Origin: Amoebidium appalachense
Lineage: Eukaryota; Ichthyosporea
NCBI GenBank assembly: GCA_963693365.1
Contig: CAVNZM010000007.1
Span: 8,866,001-8,930,000, forward strand
Reading direction: 5' to 3'
Length of the DNA: 64,000 bases
Shown here one piece after another: positions 50,813 to 62,701 of this stretch. Every line of letters begins with the position of its first letter. Within the stretch, counting starts at the first letter, position 1. Under the pieces are notes generated by a model. The model was given only the letters and a program-made list of their open reading frames with translations, did not search any database and had not been told where the DNA came from. The translations under genes were made by a program, and so were the position numbers.

Positions 50813-52815
50813 GCTCTAGTAAGTCTTGTGGACCTGATGGACTCCCTGCTGGGTTTCTTAAAATCCTTGTTCCCTCCTACCCACAAAAGGAAAGTGATCG
50901 TGCTATTAAACCTGATCTTACTATCATGTTAAGCTCTCTCTTTTCTTGGTGTGTTAAATGTGGACATGTCCCGTCATCTTGGTTAGATACCTTAGTGATC
51001 CCCATAGTTAAGAAGGACTCTGAGGGCCCCATATCATCCTTTCGCCCCATTACACTAACCCAGGTTGTTCGTAGATTCTTTGAAGCTTGCTTACTTAGGT
51101 TATTTGCACATCACCCTAGGTTTCAATCTATTCTTCACATACACCCATGCCAATCCGCTTTTCGTAAAAACAATTCATGTTATGTTCAAATAATGGCACT
51201 GCACGATTCTATGCAAGTTGGTGCACAATATGTTGGCTTTATTGATTGGAAAACTGCTTACGATTCTGTCTCCCCTGGTCTCCTATGGGAAAAGCTTGCT
51301 GCACGGGGTGTACCACACTGCATTGGTGTTCTGTTAGAAGCACTCTTGTCTCAAACCTATGGTAGAGCTGTGGTTAATGGGCATCTTTCATATGGTTTTG
51401 CTCGTACTAGAGGTCTCTTGCAGGGCTCATTGCTTAGCCCCTTTTTGTTTAACCTATTTATAGATGATTTGGCTGTCAAGATTTACGCCGAAAACGATGA
51501 CCCTATTAATAACTTTCCGCCTGCACTTCTCTATGCTGATGATCTGTCCCTCCTTGCCCGTACCCCTAGACGCCTGCAAAGATTGTTCGATGTAGTGTCA
51601 GAGTGGTGCAAGGCAAACCTTATGATCCTTAACATAGACAAATGTGGTGTTCTTGTACCTGATATAGCTAACAATTTACACACATTTACATTATCATCTA
51701 AACCTGTACCTATAGTTCCAGAATACAAATATCTTGGTGTTCCGGTTGATTCTGTTGGTGTTATGTTTCCCCATATGGTCGAAAAGAGGGTAGAGTTGGC
51801 TCGTAAGCGGTTAGCTTTCTTCTCGGCTAATATTTTTAAAGACACACCCCTCCATCCTTCTATTAGACTTACATTTATTCGCACTTTTGTCTTCCCGGCA
51901 TGTGAATATGGTTTACCCCTTCTCGCCGCTTGGATCAAGAAAGAGAGAACTAGAGCGCTTAAACCCTTGGCAAATTTCCTTGAAGCAGAAGTTGCCTCCT
52001 TTCTATCTAACAACTGTTGTAAACCTGGGCCTGTAACGCTCTCGATATATGGTCTGGTCCCAATAGCTGCTAGAGTATCCTATCTCGCGCTGAAATTCAA
52101 TAAGCACATAAGCCGCTTAAAGAAGTATTTGCCCTCCCACCCTCTCTTCTCTATCCGACCTGTCCCCTCCTCACCTCTCCCCTCTTTCCTCCCCTCTCTC
52201 TCCCCTTCTCCCCTGGGCACAAATACAAATAAACCCCGCAATAGTGTGTGTGTGACTTTGGACTGCCACTTACTTATTAAACATGTACACAATCACAAGA
52301 TAATCACGCAATATAACAAATGGAAAAAGATACCAAACGACACTAGACCCGATGAAAGCATACACCTTGAAAAACTAAGCCTTATGTCTCGTTTTATATA
52401 TACTGACCGCCTCAACCATATTGCCAAATATGGCACTCGCAAGTGTATAACACCTAAATACATATTACCTTCCTGTAGAACTGGTCTTTCTCTAGCTGAT
52501 GGTATTATTGATCAATTACCACGCTTTTACTGTACACGTGCTATACAGTGGAGATCTAATAAGTATAAGGTGGCATCATTTGCATGCCCAAACAACACAC
52601 ACACACACCAGTTTAACCGGTCATGTATCGCCAAATGTAGTTTGATAGACCACATAATACCGCAACACACACACGTCACATTCACAACAGACACCCAGAA
52701 AGATAGCCTACCTGTAAATTACAACATCCTTGATTTTATACTAAACACGCGTAACTACGACCTGTTTATTAGATGTATTGATTGGCTTGAGAAACACATC
52801 ACTACAAAATTATAG
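50813..52815 (+). CDS. LINE reverse transcriptase, 5'-truncated
   Basis: The frame is already open at the element's 5' edge and reads SSKSCGPDGLPAGFLK, the start of non-LTR RT domains. It continues VIPIVKKDS, SFRPITLTQVV, AFRKNNSC, FIDWKTAYDSV (catalytic Asp), TRGLLQGSLLSPFLFNLFIDDL and LLYADDLSLLA (YADD), then the thumb YKYLGVPVDS, and a long C-terminal part with a Ser/Pro-rich insert and QFNRSCIAKCSLI, ending TTKL and TAG at 52,815. No stop or frameshift was noticed in about 665 codons, unlike the LTR elements here. I cannot assign the clade from this alone. Confidence 0.88.
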
Positions 52816-52835
52816 CGCACGCGCACACACACACA

Positions 52836-52890
<55 letters not shown>

Positions 52891-52922
52891 CCAGCTGATA
52901 CCGAGTGTCCCGAGGGGAGCCC

Positions 52923-52975
<53 letters not shown>

Positions 52976-53170
52976 GGGGAACCCCAACTAATTGATTTCT
53001 CCTTGTAGTCTTTATGGTGTCTCGTAGAGAAAGTAAACCCTGATATATAGTCACCACCCGACATCTATGTACGTGATCATGATATACCGCTGAGGGGATA
53101 TTCCGAGCAAACCCCCCCCCCCCATACCTGAGACTGGTTCTCTTTGCCTCGAGTAAACAGCGTAAACCCC
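50813..53170 (+). mobile_element. 5'-truncated LINE with 10-bp target duplications
   Basis: Flanked by AAGTGTGTTA at 50,803-50,812 and 53,171-53,180. Contains an RT ORF, then (CA)n at 52,816-52,889, a 48-base A-run at 52,927-52,974 and about 195 bp of further 3' sequence. The 5' end begins inside the RT domain, so the endonuclease and any ORF1 are missing, the usual result of incomplete target-primed reverse transcription. Confidence 0.85.
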
Positions 53171-53619
53171 AAGTGTGTTACTGTCCAATGAACACGTATT
53201 AAGTAACACAAATCTACCTAACATATATTAGTAGAAAAGAAATATGATTATACACATGAAGACAAAGAGAGAAAGAAAAGAAAATAAGGAAGGAGAAAGA
53301 GGAAGGAAAAGAGAGCACAGATCAACAAACAAGATAGCAATAGCATAACTATAACCAGAGATATTTATGTACACACGAACATGTACACGTCTCTCCCTGA
53401 GTGGGTGGATCCGTGTACACACAAATAAATATTCTAATCGATATCACAATACACGATTAAAGCCGATACAACACGATTACAAGTATACAAGCATATCGGA
53501 GATCGATGCTACACTTTACATAATAGGAGTGTGGCATTTACACTAAGCATATGAACTGAAACATAACACAAACTGAGAAGATCTTACCATATGTAAATAC
53601 TATGTATTACAACAGTGCA

Positions 53620-54374
53620 TCTGCAGCCAGCAGACACACGCACACGCACGCACACACACACATACACACACACACACACACAGACACAGACACAGACATA
53701 ATCACAGGACGGACACAGACCAGACAGACAAACGCCATATGCACAAAAGCAGGCAACACAAAACTATCCTTCAAAGGGCAGCATGGTCCAAAACAATCAG
53801 CACGGTGGCTGCAAAACAATCAGCACGGTGGCTGCGCGATCTGCGGAGGGGATCTGTGACCAGGCGACCTGCGGGAAGGGAACTGCGACCAGGCGACCTG
53901 CGGGAAGGGAACTGCGACCAGGCGACCTGCGGGAAAGGACCTGCGGACCTGCGGGAAGGGGGAAGAGAAATGGAGCAAACAACGTGCGTACAGGCTTAAA
54001 TGGAGAAAAAATTGCAAACCGGATTGGGATTTAGCCAATCACTATTCGCCGCGCCTGATTAGGAAAAAGATAAAAATAGATTTCGGCTCGCGCGCGCGCG
54101 TGCATCAGCTTGGTGCCCTTAGCGCTACCCTTAGTGCCCTTAGTCACAACTATCAGACTATAGTTACGTGTCCTCCACTTCTTTGTTCTTGACCATTTTT
54201 TCGGCATGAAAGGGTTTCTGTTACTTCTTGCTGTCCTTCTTAGCGTGCTTGCTTGTCTTTTTTTCAACATGGGTGTCACTGGCGCTTTCGACTTCTTTGA
54301 AATCACACACACACACACACTCACACACGCGCGCGCGCGCGCGCGCGCGCACGCACACACACTCACACATGCAC

Positions 54375-54410
<36 letters not shown>

Positions 54411-54898
54411 CGCGCACACACAGGCACGCACGCACACACACACAGGCGCACACCTACACAACACACACAGCACAGGCACACACAAGCGCACACACGCACA
54501 CACCCTGTTATCCCTGATCATGATGCCCCCTCCCCCCCTCCCTCTTCCCCCCCCGCGCACCCCCCCCCCCCCCCCCCACCCACCCACCCCACCCACCCAC
54601 CTACAAAGACGAAAACATTGTACACTGTGGCATGTATTGCATACACAAATATACTCGCACATATACATACACACATTCACTTTAATCTTTCAGGCTACAT
54701 GTGCAATATACATTAATTATGCACAGTCGATAGAATTCGTTGTGAAACCCCTCCCCCCCCCCCCCCCCCCCCCCCCCCTCCCTCGTTCCCCCCATATGCA
54801 ATGGGGATAATATTGTTTCCCGCTATTAATAAAAAAAATCACCGTTCTAACTTCCTAAGACCGTACCACTTGTAACACCGACAGTTTCGGTTGTGTGG

Positions 54899-54938
<40 letters not shown>

Positions 54939-55044
54939 CCCACCCACCACCACCTTACCAATATTGAGGTGTACACTGCCCCCACATCCCCAACTGTGTG
55001 CTGAATATCCCGTGCTAGGAAATCAATAACGTGAAAGTAACACA
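53620..55044 (-). repeat. Arm B of the inverted duplication, fragment 2
   Basis: Reverse complement of about 34,640-35,510. It includes the (CA)n/(CAGACA)n tract at 53,635-53,700, repeated GCGACCTGCGGGAAGGGAAC units (53,860-53,960), GGATTTAGCCAATCACTATTC and CTATCAGACTATAGTTACGTG. It also carries extra low-complexity DNA absent from arm A: a (CA)n/(CG)n tract at 54,303-54,500 and C-runs at 54,561-54,577, 54,755-54,778 and 54,901-54,936. Confidence 0.8.
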
Positions 55045-57250
55045 TGCCGCATGTGGGTAGTTATTGAAAAAACCAATAATGTCTAGGTAACATACTATGT
55101 ACATATACTATGCTACAAGGGGGGTTCTATTCGAGCTACAATGTTGTGTTTTTTTGTGTGACCCTCGTACTCCAGGGGCACATTCACCATCCCCCCCATA
55201 AACTTTGTGGTAAATCTCTCGTGCTAGAGGCTGTTCTGTGGGTAGTTATTGAAAAACCAATAATGTCTAGGTAACATATGTACATATACTATGCTACAAG
55301 GGGGGTTCTATACGAGCTACAACGTTGTGTTTTTTGCGTGTGACCCTTGTACTCCAGGGGTACATTCACCATCCCCCCCATAAACTTTGTGGTAAATGTC
55401 TCGTGCTAGAAGCTGTTCTGTGGGTAGTTATTGAAAAAACCAATAATGTCTAGGTAACACATGGACATATACTATGCTACAAGGGGGGTCTATTCGAGCT
55501 ACAACATTGTGTTTTTTTCGTGTGACCCTCGTACTCCAGGGGCACATCCACCATCCCCCCCATAAACTTTGTGGTAAAGTTCTCGTGCTAGAAGCTGTTC
55601 TGTGGGTAGTTATTGAAAAAACGAATAATGTCTAGGTAACACATGTACATATGCTATGCTACAAGGGGGGTTCTATTCGAGCTACAATGTTGTGTTTTTT
55701 TTGTGTGACCCTCGCACTCCAGGGGCACATTCACCATCCCCCCCATAAACTTTGTGGTAAATCTCTCGTGCTAGAGGCTGTTCTGTGGGTAGTTATTGAA
55801 AAACCAATAATGTCTAGGTAACATATGTACATATACTATGCTACAAGGGGGGTTCTATACCAGCTACAACGTTGTGTTTTTTTCGTGTGACCCTTGTACT
55901 CCAGGGGTACATTCACCATCCCCCCCATAAACTTTGTGGTAAATGTCTCGTGCTAGAGGCTGTTCTGTGGGTAGTTATTGAACAACCAATAATACCTAGG
56001 TAACATATGTACATATACTATGCTACAAGGGGGGATCTATACGAGCTACAACGTTGTGTTTTTTTCGTGTGACCCTCGTACTCCAGGGGCACATTCACCA
56101 TCCTCCCCATAAACTTTGTGGTAAATCTCTCGTGCTAGAGGCTGTTCTGTGGGTAGTTATTGAAGAACCAATAATACCTAGGTAACATTTGTACATATAC
56201 TATGCTACAAGGGGGGATCTATACGAGCTACAACGTTGTGTTTTTTTCGTGTGACCCTCGTACTCCAGGGGCACATTCACCATCCTCCCCATAAACTTTG
56301 TGGTAAAGGTCTCGTGCTAGAGGCTGTTCTGTGGGTAGTTATTGAAAAAACCAATAATGTCTAGGTAACATATGTACATATACTATGCTTCAACGGGGGT
56401 TCTATTCGAGCTACAATGTTGTGTTTTTTTCGTGTGACCTTCGTACTCCAGAGGCACATTCACCATCCCCCCCATAAACGTTGTGGTAAATCTCTCGTGC
56501 TAGAGGCTGTTCTGTGGGTAGTTATTGAAAGACCAATAATGTCTAGGTAACATATGTACATATACTATGCTACAAGGGGGGTTCTATACGAGCTACAACG
56601 TTGTGTTTTTTTCGTGTGACCCTCGTACTCCAGGGGCACATTCACCATCCCCCCCATAAACGTTGTGGTAAAGCTCTCGTGCTAGAAGCTGTTCTGTGGG
56701 TAGTTATTGAAAAAACCAATAATGTCTAGGTAACACATGTACATATACTATGCTACAATTGCAAGGGGGGTTCTATTCGAGCTACAACGTTATGTTTTTT
56801 TCGTGTGACCCTCGTACTCCAGGGGCACATTCACCATCCCCCCCATAAACGTTGTGGTAAAGGTCTCGTGCTAGAAGCTGTTCTGTGGGTAGTTATTGAA
56901 AAAACCAATAATGTCTAGGTAACATATGTACATATACCATGCTACAAGGGGGGTTCTATTCGAGCTACAATGTTGTGTTTTTTTCGTGTGACCCTCGTAC
57001 TCCAGGGGCACATTCACCATCCCCCCCATAAAGTTTGTGGTAAATCTCTCGTGCTAGAGGCTGTTCTGTGGGTAGTTATTGAAAAACCAATAATGTCTAG
57101 GTAACATATGTACATATACTATGCTACAAGGGGGGTTCTATACGAGCTACAACGTTGTGTTTTTTTCGTGTGACCCTCGTACTCCAGGGGCATATTCACC
57201 ATCCCCGCCATAAACTTTGTGGTAAATGTCTCGTGCTAGAAGCTGTTCTG
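55045..57250 (-). repeat. 185-bp satellite array, arm B, about 12 units
   Basis: GTGGGTAGTTATTGAA recurs roughly every 185 bp from 55,045 to 57,072, and the array ends in mid-unit at about 57,250. Each unit carries TACTATGCTACAAGGGGGG, ACTCCAGGGGCACATTCACC and CCCCCCATAAACTTTGTGG. Orientation is opposite to the short array at 28,631-29,040 and 34,460-34,640. Neighbouring units differ by only a few bases. Confidence 0.92.
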
Positions 57251-57431
57251 TGTCTGATGTGTGGATGTCTGTGTATGTTGTGTGTGTGTGCATGTCTGTG
57301 TGTGTGTATGTGCTCAGTTGAAAGGGAAGGGGGGGAGAGGGGGGATGCACCGTGTGTGTGCATGTGTGCACGTGTGTGTGTGTGTGCTCTGTGGAGAGGG
57401 AAGGGGAGGGGGGAAATGCACCGTGTGTGTG

Positions 57432-57481
<50 letters not shown>

Positions 57482-57509
57482 TGTGTGTGTTGTGTGTTTG
57501 TGTGTGTGT
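57251..57509 (-). repeat. GT-rich minisatellite, arm B, left of the P element
   Basis: (GT)n with embedded GAGAGGGAAGGGGAGGGG and GTGCACGTGTG units, the inverted counterpart of the CA block ending at 28,200. It ends in the 8-bp target copy GTGTGTGT (57,502-57,509). Confidence 0.85.
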
Positions 57510-57545
57510 CAAGGCCTCCTAAATACCACACCGGGCCGAGGCACG
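57510..57545 (+). repeat. P element left terminal inverted repeat
   Basis: 36 bp, a perfect reverse complement of 62,407-62,442. The sequences diverge immediately inside. Confidence 0.92.
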
Positions 57546-57706
57546 CAATAGACTAATACTCCAGATTACGTGAAAAGAGTAGGGTGATCGAACACTGAAA
57601 TCTTACGTGCCCCTCCGGGGTCTCCTACATCAGACTAATTTTAGTGCAAAACTTGTGCAAACATTACGCTAAACTACCAGACGCAATCATCACTGCCTAT
57701 AACTGC

Positions 57707-58586
57707 CTAAGTCTCACACAACGCACCCAGTGCGTCGTCGTTCAAAAACGAGAAAACGTCGAAGTCCTCCTCCTCGAGCACAGCCTCCACGTCGTCGCTG
57801 GCGCTGGGGCCGTCGTCCGCGGCGTGCGCCGCCAATAAACCGGTTGATGCACCCTCGTATTTCTTGGTTTGCCGGTTTGGCTTGTTGGTTGGTGTTTTCT
57901 TTTTCGCGTTGCGTTCCTTGGTGTAGTTGTTGAGCAAAATGTTGGTCATTCTCATGGCGATGCCGTCGAGGTACTGCGCCGTGTCCTCCCCGCACTCCTC
58001 ACAAGTAATGCCTCGAATTGTCTCTGTCTCCGGCCGGCTCTTGGCGTGCTGAACCGCGAGCGTGTGAACCAGCAGGCGGTGGGAGCCGGCGTGCAGAAAC
58101 TTGCCCTCCAGCTCCTTGCTGGTGAGGCCACTCCATCACGCGCACAGTGGTCTCCGCGACCACATAGGCCGCGTAGGAGGGAGTAGAAAGCCCCCCACGG
58201 TCGATGGCCTCCAGGTATGACGTGTCGATGACGTCCGGCCCAAGCTGGGCTCTGACGCTGGCTGGGATCTCCACCACCAGGCGGCGGCTGCTGAACAAGC
58301 GCCCACGGCACTGCTTGCAGCTGCAGCCCCGCCCCGTCTTGAAGCAGGCATAGCCGGCGAGAAAGACGACCACGCTCTTGTTGGGGACGGTGATGGCAGC
58401 CAACAGAGCGCCAATGCTGGAGATGGGCTGCAGCAGAACGTCCAGTTCCACGGCAGGCTTGGCCAGCAGGGCAGTCTCGTTGAACTTGACGGCCTGCTTG
58501 AGAGTGCTGATGCCCACGGCCTTGCCCGTGCCCCGGCGGAACGTGAAGAGGTTGATGAGCCGGATGCGCCGCTCAGACTCAAGCAC
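57707..58586 (-). CDS. P transposase exon 3, frameshifted
   Basis: Starts VLESERRIRLINLF after GAACAG. The frame breaks near 58,135 and continues in another as LTSKELEGKFLHAGSHRLL, a Cys pair CEECG, a Lys/Asn-rich stretch and a very acidic end (DDVEAVLEEEDFDVFSFLNDD) before the stop at 57,707. Confidence 0.8.
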
Positions 58587-59600
58587 CTGTTCAATATCAC
58601 ACCTTCCGTTAGCTTGGCATTATCCTGATTTACAACTGTGCAGATGAAGAGCACCGCACAGACCATAAATAGTTGCCAGCTGCAGCCGGCTGATTTGGGT
58701 GTTTGCAAGTTAATGCAATGCTTGTGTCGGTAAGGAGGGGATCTGGGAAATGGAAGTGGAAAAGGGAGGGGGGTGAAGGGGGGGGGGGGGGGGGGGAGGA
58801 TTACTTCTTTTGGCAATTGGTGTTTAAAGAAGGAAGGTGGGGGTAAGCCTTCTAGGATCCGAAAAAAAAGGGGGGGGGGGGGGGGGGGAAGAGAGAGTAG
58901 GGGAAAAGGGAGGGGGTGGGGGGGGTGGATGGTGGTGGTGTTGGTGGTGTTGGTTGGGAACGAGGGGGAGGGGGGAGGGGGAGGGACTCTTAAAAATTGT
59001 CTCAGAAAAAAAGGAGTGGGGGGAGGAGGAAGGGGGGGGGGGGGGGGGGGGAGAACAAGGGTGGAGGGAAGAGGCTACCTGGCGGGTGGAAATGTGGTAA
59101 TTGCCTCCGTTCATTTCCCTGTAGTGTCCAAACCGACCCTCCAACTGGTCGGTCATAATCTTGCCCAGAAGAACGTAGACCCAGTTGAGGTCGTCCTTTA
59201 GATACTCCACAAGGGCTATCTGCAAACATTTAAAACCCGAGTGTTAAGGATAGTTTCCCAAAAAAAAAGGTGGCCCAGAGTGCATAACCAACGTGCTTAT
59301 CGAAGCACAAAGGTTGAGTGCACGGGTGCCCACTGATCACACAATGGCCCAGCATAAAACGGGAAAGGGGGGGGGGGGGGGGGGGGGGGGGGGGGAGCGA
59401 GAAGGGAGGGTGTGTGGGGGGGGGGAGGGGGGGGGAATAGAGAGAGAGCGTGTGTGTGAGAGAGAGGGGGGGAGAGAGAGGGGGGGGGGGGGGGGGGAGA
59501 GAGAGAGAGAGAGAGAGAGCTAGAGAGAGAGAGCTCGAACCATGATCAACACTGCAGCAGGCCATTGCAAAACAGTATGCATGAGGACTACTGTATGAGA

Positions 59601-59645
<45 letters not shown>

Positions 59646-61823
59646 GAAAAACCGTACCTGAGCTCGAGTAGTGTGCACCAGCGCTGTGTATGTCTGCTCC
59701 GTAAGACACCCACCCTTCGTCCACTTTCCACCGGTGTGTGTTTTCCAACTCTCCAACCACACTAAGAAATTGCGCAAGAACTGCATCTGGCGGCCGGTGG
59801 AGCTCCAAATAGGATCTTGCCATCGATCACGTTTGTGCTTCCCCTTATCCTTCGTTTTCACGTTCACAATCTTCCACCATCGGCTTAGTATCCGGACAAA
59901 CGAGAGTGTGCCCTTGAAAGCTGGGTTTGTTTTGGAAAGAACTTCGAGTGCAGAAATAGTGCTGTCGTCTAAAATAGCAAGAGCGAGATTGGTGCGCTGT
60001 CGCTCGTATGGGCTGGGAAAGCATACCTTGGCTGTGAGTTTTGGGGCTAATGTGACCAAGAGATCCACCTGGGAAAAGTGAATGGAGCGAAAGTGGTTAA
60101 AATCGGCACAGCCCCCAGGAACAACACCACGCGGAAAGTTCTCGTCGAAGAAATCAGGAAAATAGAATTTGGTTGCGGCTAGCCAATTGTTGCGTATAGT
60201 CTTGCAGAGGTGGTTGGTATCGTGAAGAAGAAACAAAGGATAACCGTCCAAAAAGGGGTGAGGAATACGAACTGGAAGGCCCTTTTTCGTGTCGACCCCG
60301 GCCTCCCGAGCGAGGGCATAAAAAGAGCTGCTGTTTGTTCTATTTCCGTCGGCGACAATTATTATGGGAAGAAAGCCCGCGCGCACCGCTAGTTGAATGC
60401 TACTCTTGGTCCCCTCCTTGAGGAAATTTGCGTCCTGGCCCTGCACCGGGTATAGAAGGAGTGTTTCCCGAAATTTTCCTCGAATAGAAGAAAGGTAGAA
60501 TGACTGGACTTGCTTGGCCGATTCCGTTTGTTTGTTAACAGCTGCACCAACAAGGATACCCCAGCAAAAATCGGTGGAATTGGTCATGTGGATCTCGTCG
60601 GACTGTATCATGCAAAGCAACTCGTGCGGTTCACACTGCTGTTTGCGTGTTGAAAGGTATAAGAGGTTGGCACCGTCCGGAGAAAGGGCGGCGGTTGGAG
60701 AAAGACCGTTGGTTTTGCGATCTAGTGTGCGATCGTCCGGAAGTACTAGAAAGCCGCTGCGGGATAGTGCACGGTAGGCCGTGTGTGATCGTGAGCGTAG
60801 CTCGAGGGAAAATAAAAACGTGTTGGTTTCGTACCTCCGGTTGTTCTTTGGGACTGAAAACAAACGGAGCTGTTCGCAGATGAACCCGAAAAAGCGTGCC
60901 TCCTGCTCGCATTCGTCCGACTCCGCTTCCTCGACTAGCTCCCGGAGATGTTGCTCCAGAAATTCTCTGGCAAGCGCTAGAGGAGGGCGCGGCAGCACCG
61001 CCTTTATCTGCTCACGCTCGCTCCCAATGCCTACTGTCGTTGGCTTTGCTGAGTTGGCCTTCTCCTTGCACGAATGAAGTAACTGGTACAACTCGGACCA
61101 CCGAGATATAGAATGTGACGTGTGCGAGTCAATCGAAACCGAATAAGATGTAGCCCCAAACACAGACGGTGTGTGCACAACAGGCACTGCAGAAAGGTTA
61201 TGATCAACAGTTACCACTGCCCCCACAAAGGGAAAGGGCACCCCGCCGGGAAATGACGGGGTAACTGTTGTCAGCAGTACCGCTTGTATGCTTTCACTGC
61301 TCGCTTGTGTGACTTGCCAGAGCCCCAGCGTGCCTACGCTATTTAGACGGTCTAAGAAGTTGTCGCACAACTCGCTGAACGAGTGTATGGTGTCAAGTTG
61401 TTCTAGCCGGGCCTTCTCAGCCTCTTCCTGGAGCTTTGCTCGTTTGTTTTGCTCTTCTCGTCTATCCTCTGGGTTTCTCCTGGGTGTCTTTTCCTCTATG
61501 ACTATATTCAGTTCTGTGTTGAAAATGCAAGGAATCTGATTCTCTTTGCACCTCGGGTGGGAATGTTTAATAAACCGAGATATATCTGTTTTAGGATCTT
61601 TGTAGTCAAAACCTAGGTCAAGTTGTTCGGGCCTAAAATGTTTGATACAAATACCTATACAGCTTGTGTTACTATTTACCGTTAAGTCTTGGCGTTTGCA
61701 GAAACTGACCCACTTGTGAAAACGCTCCGGCTCTTTAGTTTTGTTAGGAAAAGCAAAACAAGATGCACTCTCGTGCCCTTTGTAATTAGTTGTGCAGCCG
61801 TAGACAGCACAAGATCTTGGCAT
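57707..61823 (-). CDS. THAP-domain P-type transposase, three exons
   Basis: Transposase expected to bind the element ends through its THAP zinc finger and cut with an RNase H-like DDE core. Exons on the minus strand: 61,823-59,658 (722 codons), 59,219-59,079 (47 codons), 58,586-57,707; both joins are phase 0 with GT-AG borders. THAP: MPRSCAVYGC, CFAFPN, WVSFCKRQ, CIGICIKHF (C2CH). Catalytic candidates: Asp409 in QSDEIHM, Asp492 in IVADGNRTN, Asp535 in LHDTNHLCKTIRNNW and Glu749 in DQLEGRFGHYR. Exon 3 has a Cys cluster (CFKTGRGCSCKQC, then CEECG). A frame change near 58,135 in exon 3 is the only fault. About 1,060 residues, longer than the Drosophila protein. Confidence 0.88.
58776..59057. repeat. 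G-rich low complexity in P element intron 2
   Basis: G-runs at 58,779-58,796, 58,869-58,889 and 59,032-59,051 with GGGA/GGTGGT units fill intron 2. Confidence 0.85.
59079..59219 (-). CDS. P transposase exon 2
   Basis: 47 codons between TTTGCAG and CAG|GTAGCC. Carries QLEGRFGHYREMNGGNYHIS, the segment with the final catalytic Glu in P transposases. Confidence 0.88.
59367..59642. repeat. Poly-G and (GA)n in P element intron 1
   Basis: G-runs at 59,368-59,396 and 59,603-59,642 and (GA)n at 59,497-59,531 fill most of intron 1, so low-complexity expansion affects transposon introns as well as host introns. Confidence 0.9.
59658..61823 (-). CDS. P transposase exon 1
   Basis: THAP domain, a Lys/Glu-rich coiled segment (EDRREEQNKRAKLQEEAEKA) and most of the catalytic core. 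Ends HTTRAQ at the donor CAG|GTACGG. The ATG at 61,823 is chosen because the THAP domain starts there with MPRSC, as in the family. Confidence 0.88.
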
Positions 61824-62406
61824 CTGCGTAGCGGCTGGGCGTGGCCAAAGTGGCACTGCCCAGCCTTTTTTATATATAATGCAGGAGCACTTCACGTAAA
61901 GTGGTGGCAAAGAAATAGTTACTTTTCCACGTGTAGCAGCAACACAAGCGGCCGGCACACAGCCCCCTAGATCACAACGAGAGATCGATGGGGATTGATG
62001 AAATAATTGTACTTACGTCAACTTAAAGTCTTAACCCCTTAAAATAACTCCCTAAAATATTTTAAAAGCCAACAAAAACGGCATAAACCATTTACATGTT
62101 ACATAAATAAGCGCTTTGACGTATTTGTTATTTCATAAAGCTATTAAAACAGACTAGATACTAATATTGTTGGTTTTGCCTTATCCTTAATGTTGGTACC
62201 CCACAATTTCCCGAGTATACAAAGAACACCAAAAGCCCGCCATTTGCTGTATTGTCCAATCACAAAATGGCAGTCAAAAACCTCCTATCCAATCGAAATC
62301 GCCTTTACTGGGTTTCGCGCGTTCCTCAGTTGGCCAATCATTTCGCTGATCTCGGCTGGAAGCTAACCCTACTCTTGATGACATCATCTCTCATATGTGA
62401 CGACCC

Positions 62407-62442
62407 CGTGCCTCGGCCCGGTGTGGTATTTAGGAGGCCTTG
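62407..62442 (-). repeat. P element right terminal inverted repeat
   Basis: 36 bp ending GGAGGCCTTG, directly followed by the target copy GTGTGTGT. About 580 bp upstream of the transposase start codon. Confidence 0.92.
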
Positions 62443-62575
62443 GTGTGTGTGCATGTCTGTGTGCATCGTGTGTGTTGTGTGTGTGTGGGCGTGCATGTCT
62501 GTGCATGTGTGCATGTGCTCGGTGGAGAGGGAAGGGGAAGGGGGGGATTCGTGTCCGTGCATGTGTGCATGTGTG

Positions 62576-62622
<47 letters not shown>

Positions 62623-62701
62623 ATGTATGTGTGTGTGTATGTGCTCAGTTGAGAGGGAAGGGGAGGGGGGGGTGCACCGTGTGTGTGCATGTGGGCATGT
62701 T
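62443..62701 (-). repeat. GT-rich minisatellite, arm B, right of the P element
   Basis: Continuation of 57,251-57,509. Includes GTGTCCGTGCATGTGTGCATG and GAGAGGGAAGGGGAGG units matching 27,650-27,900 in inverted orientation. Arm B ends here. Confidence 0.85.

Larger units (their letters stand above)
50322..53614 (-). mobile_element. Solo copia-type LTR carrying a LINE insertion
   Basis: Starts TGTTAAATTGTATAAG and ends TTACAACA, flanked by identical 5-mers GTGCA (50,317-50,321 and 53,615-53,619). The opening resembles that of the split copia LTR (TGTTATTTTGTATAA, then GCAAGCAGAG), so it is probably a minus-oriented LTR of a related family. Without the nested LINE and its extra target copy it measures about 925 bp, close to the 888-bp LTR. 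No internal copia sequence remains, which fits LTR-LTR recombination. Confidence 0.8.
57510..62442 (-). mobile_element. P-type DNA transposon with intact termini
   Basis: 4,933-bp element bounded by perfect 36-bp terminal inverted repeats (57,510-57,545 and 62,407-62,442; starting CAAGGCCTCCTAAATACC) and flanked by GTGTGTGT at 57,502-57,509 and 62,443-62,450. The 8-bp duplication is what P elements make, although here it lies in a GT repeat and so is weak evidence by itself. The interior encodes a THAP-domain P transposase on the minus strand in three exons. It interrupts the GT minisatellite of arm B, whose two halves match 27.7-28.2 kb. Confidence 0.9.
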
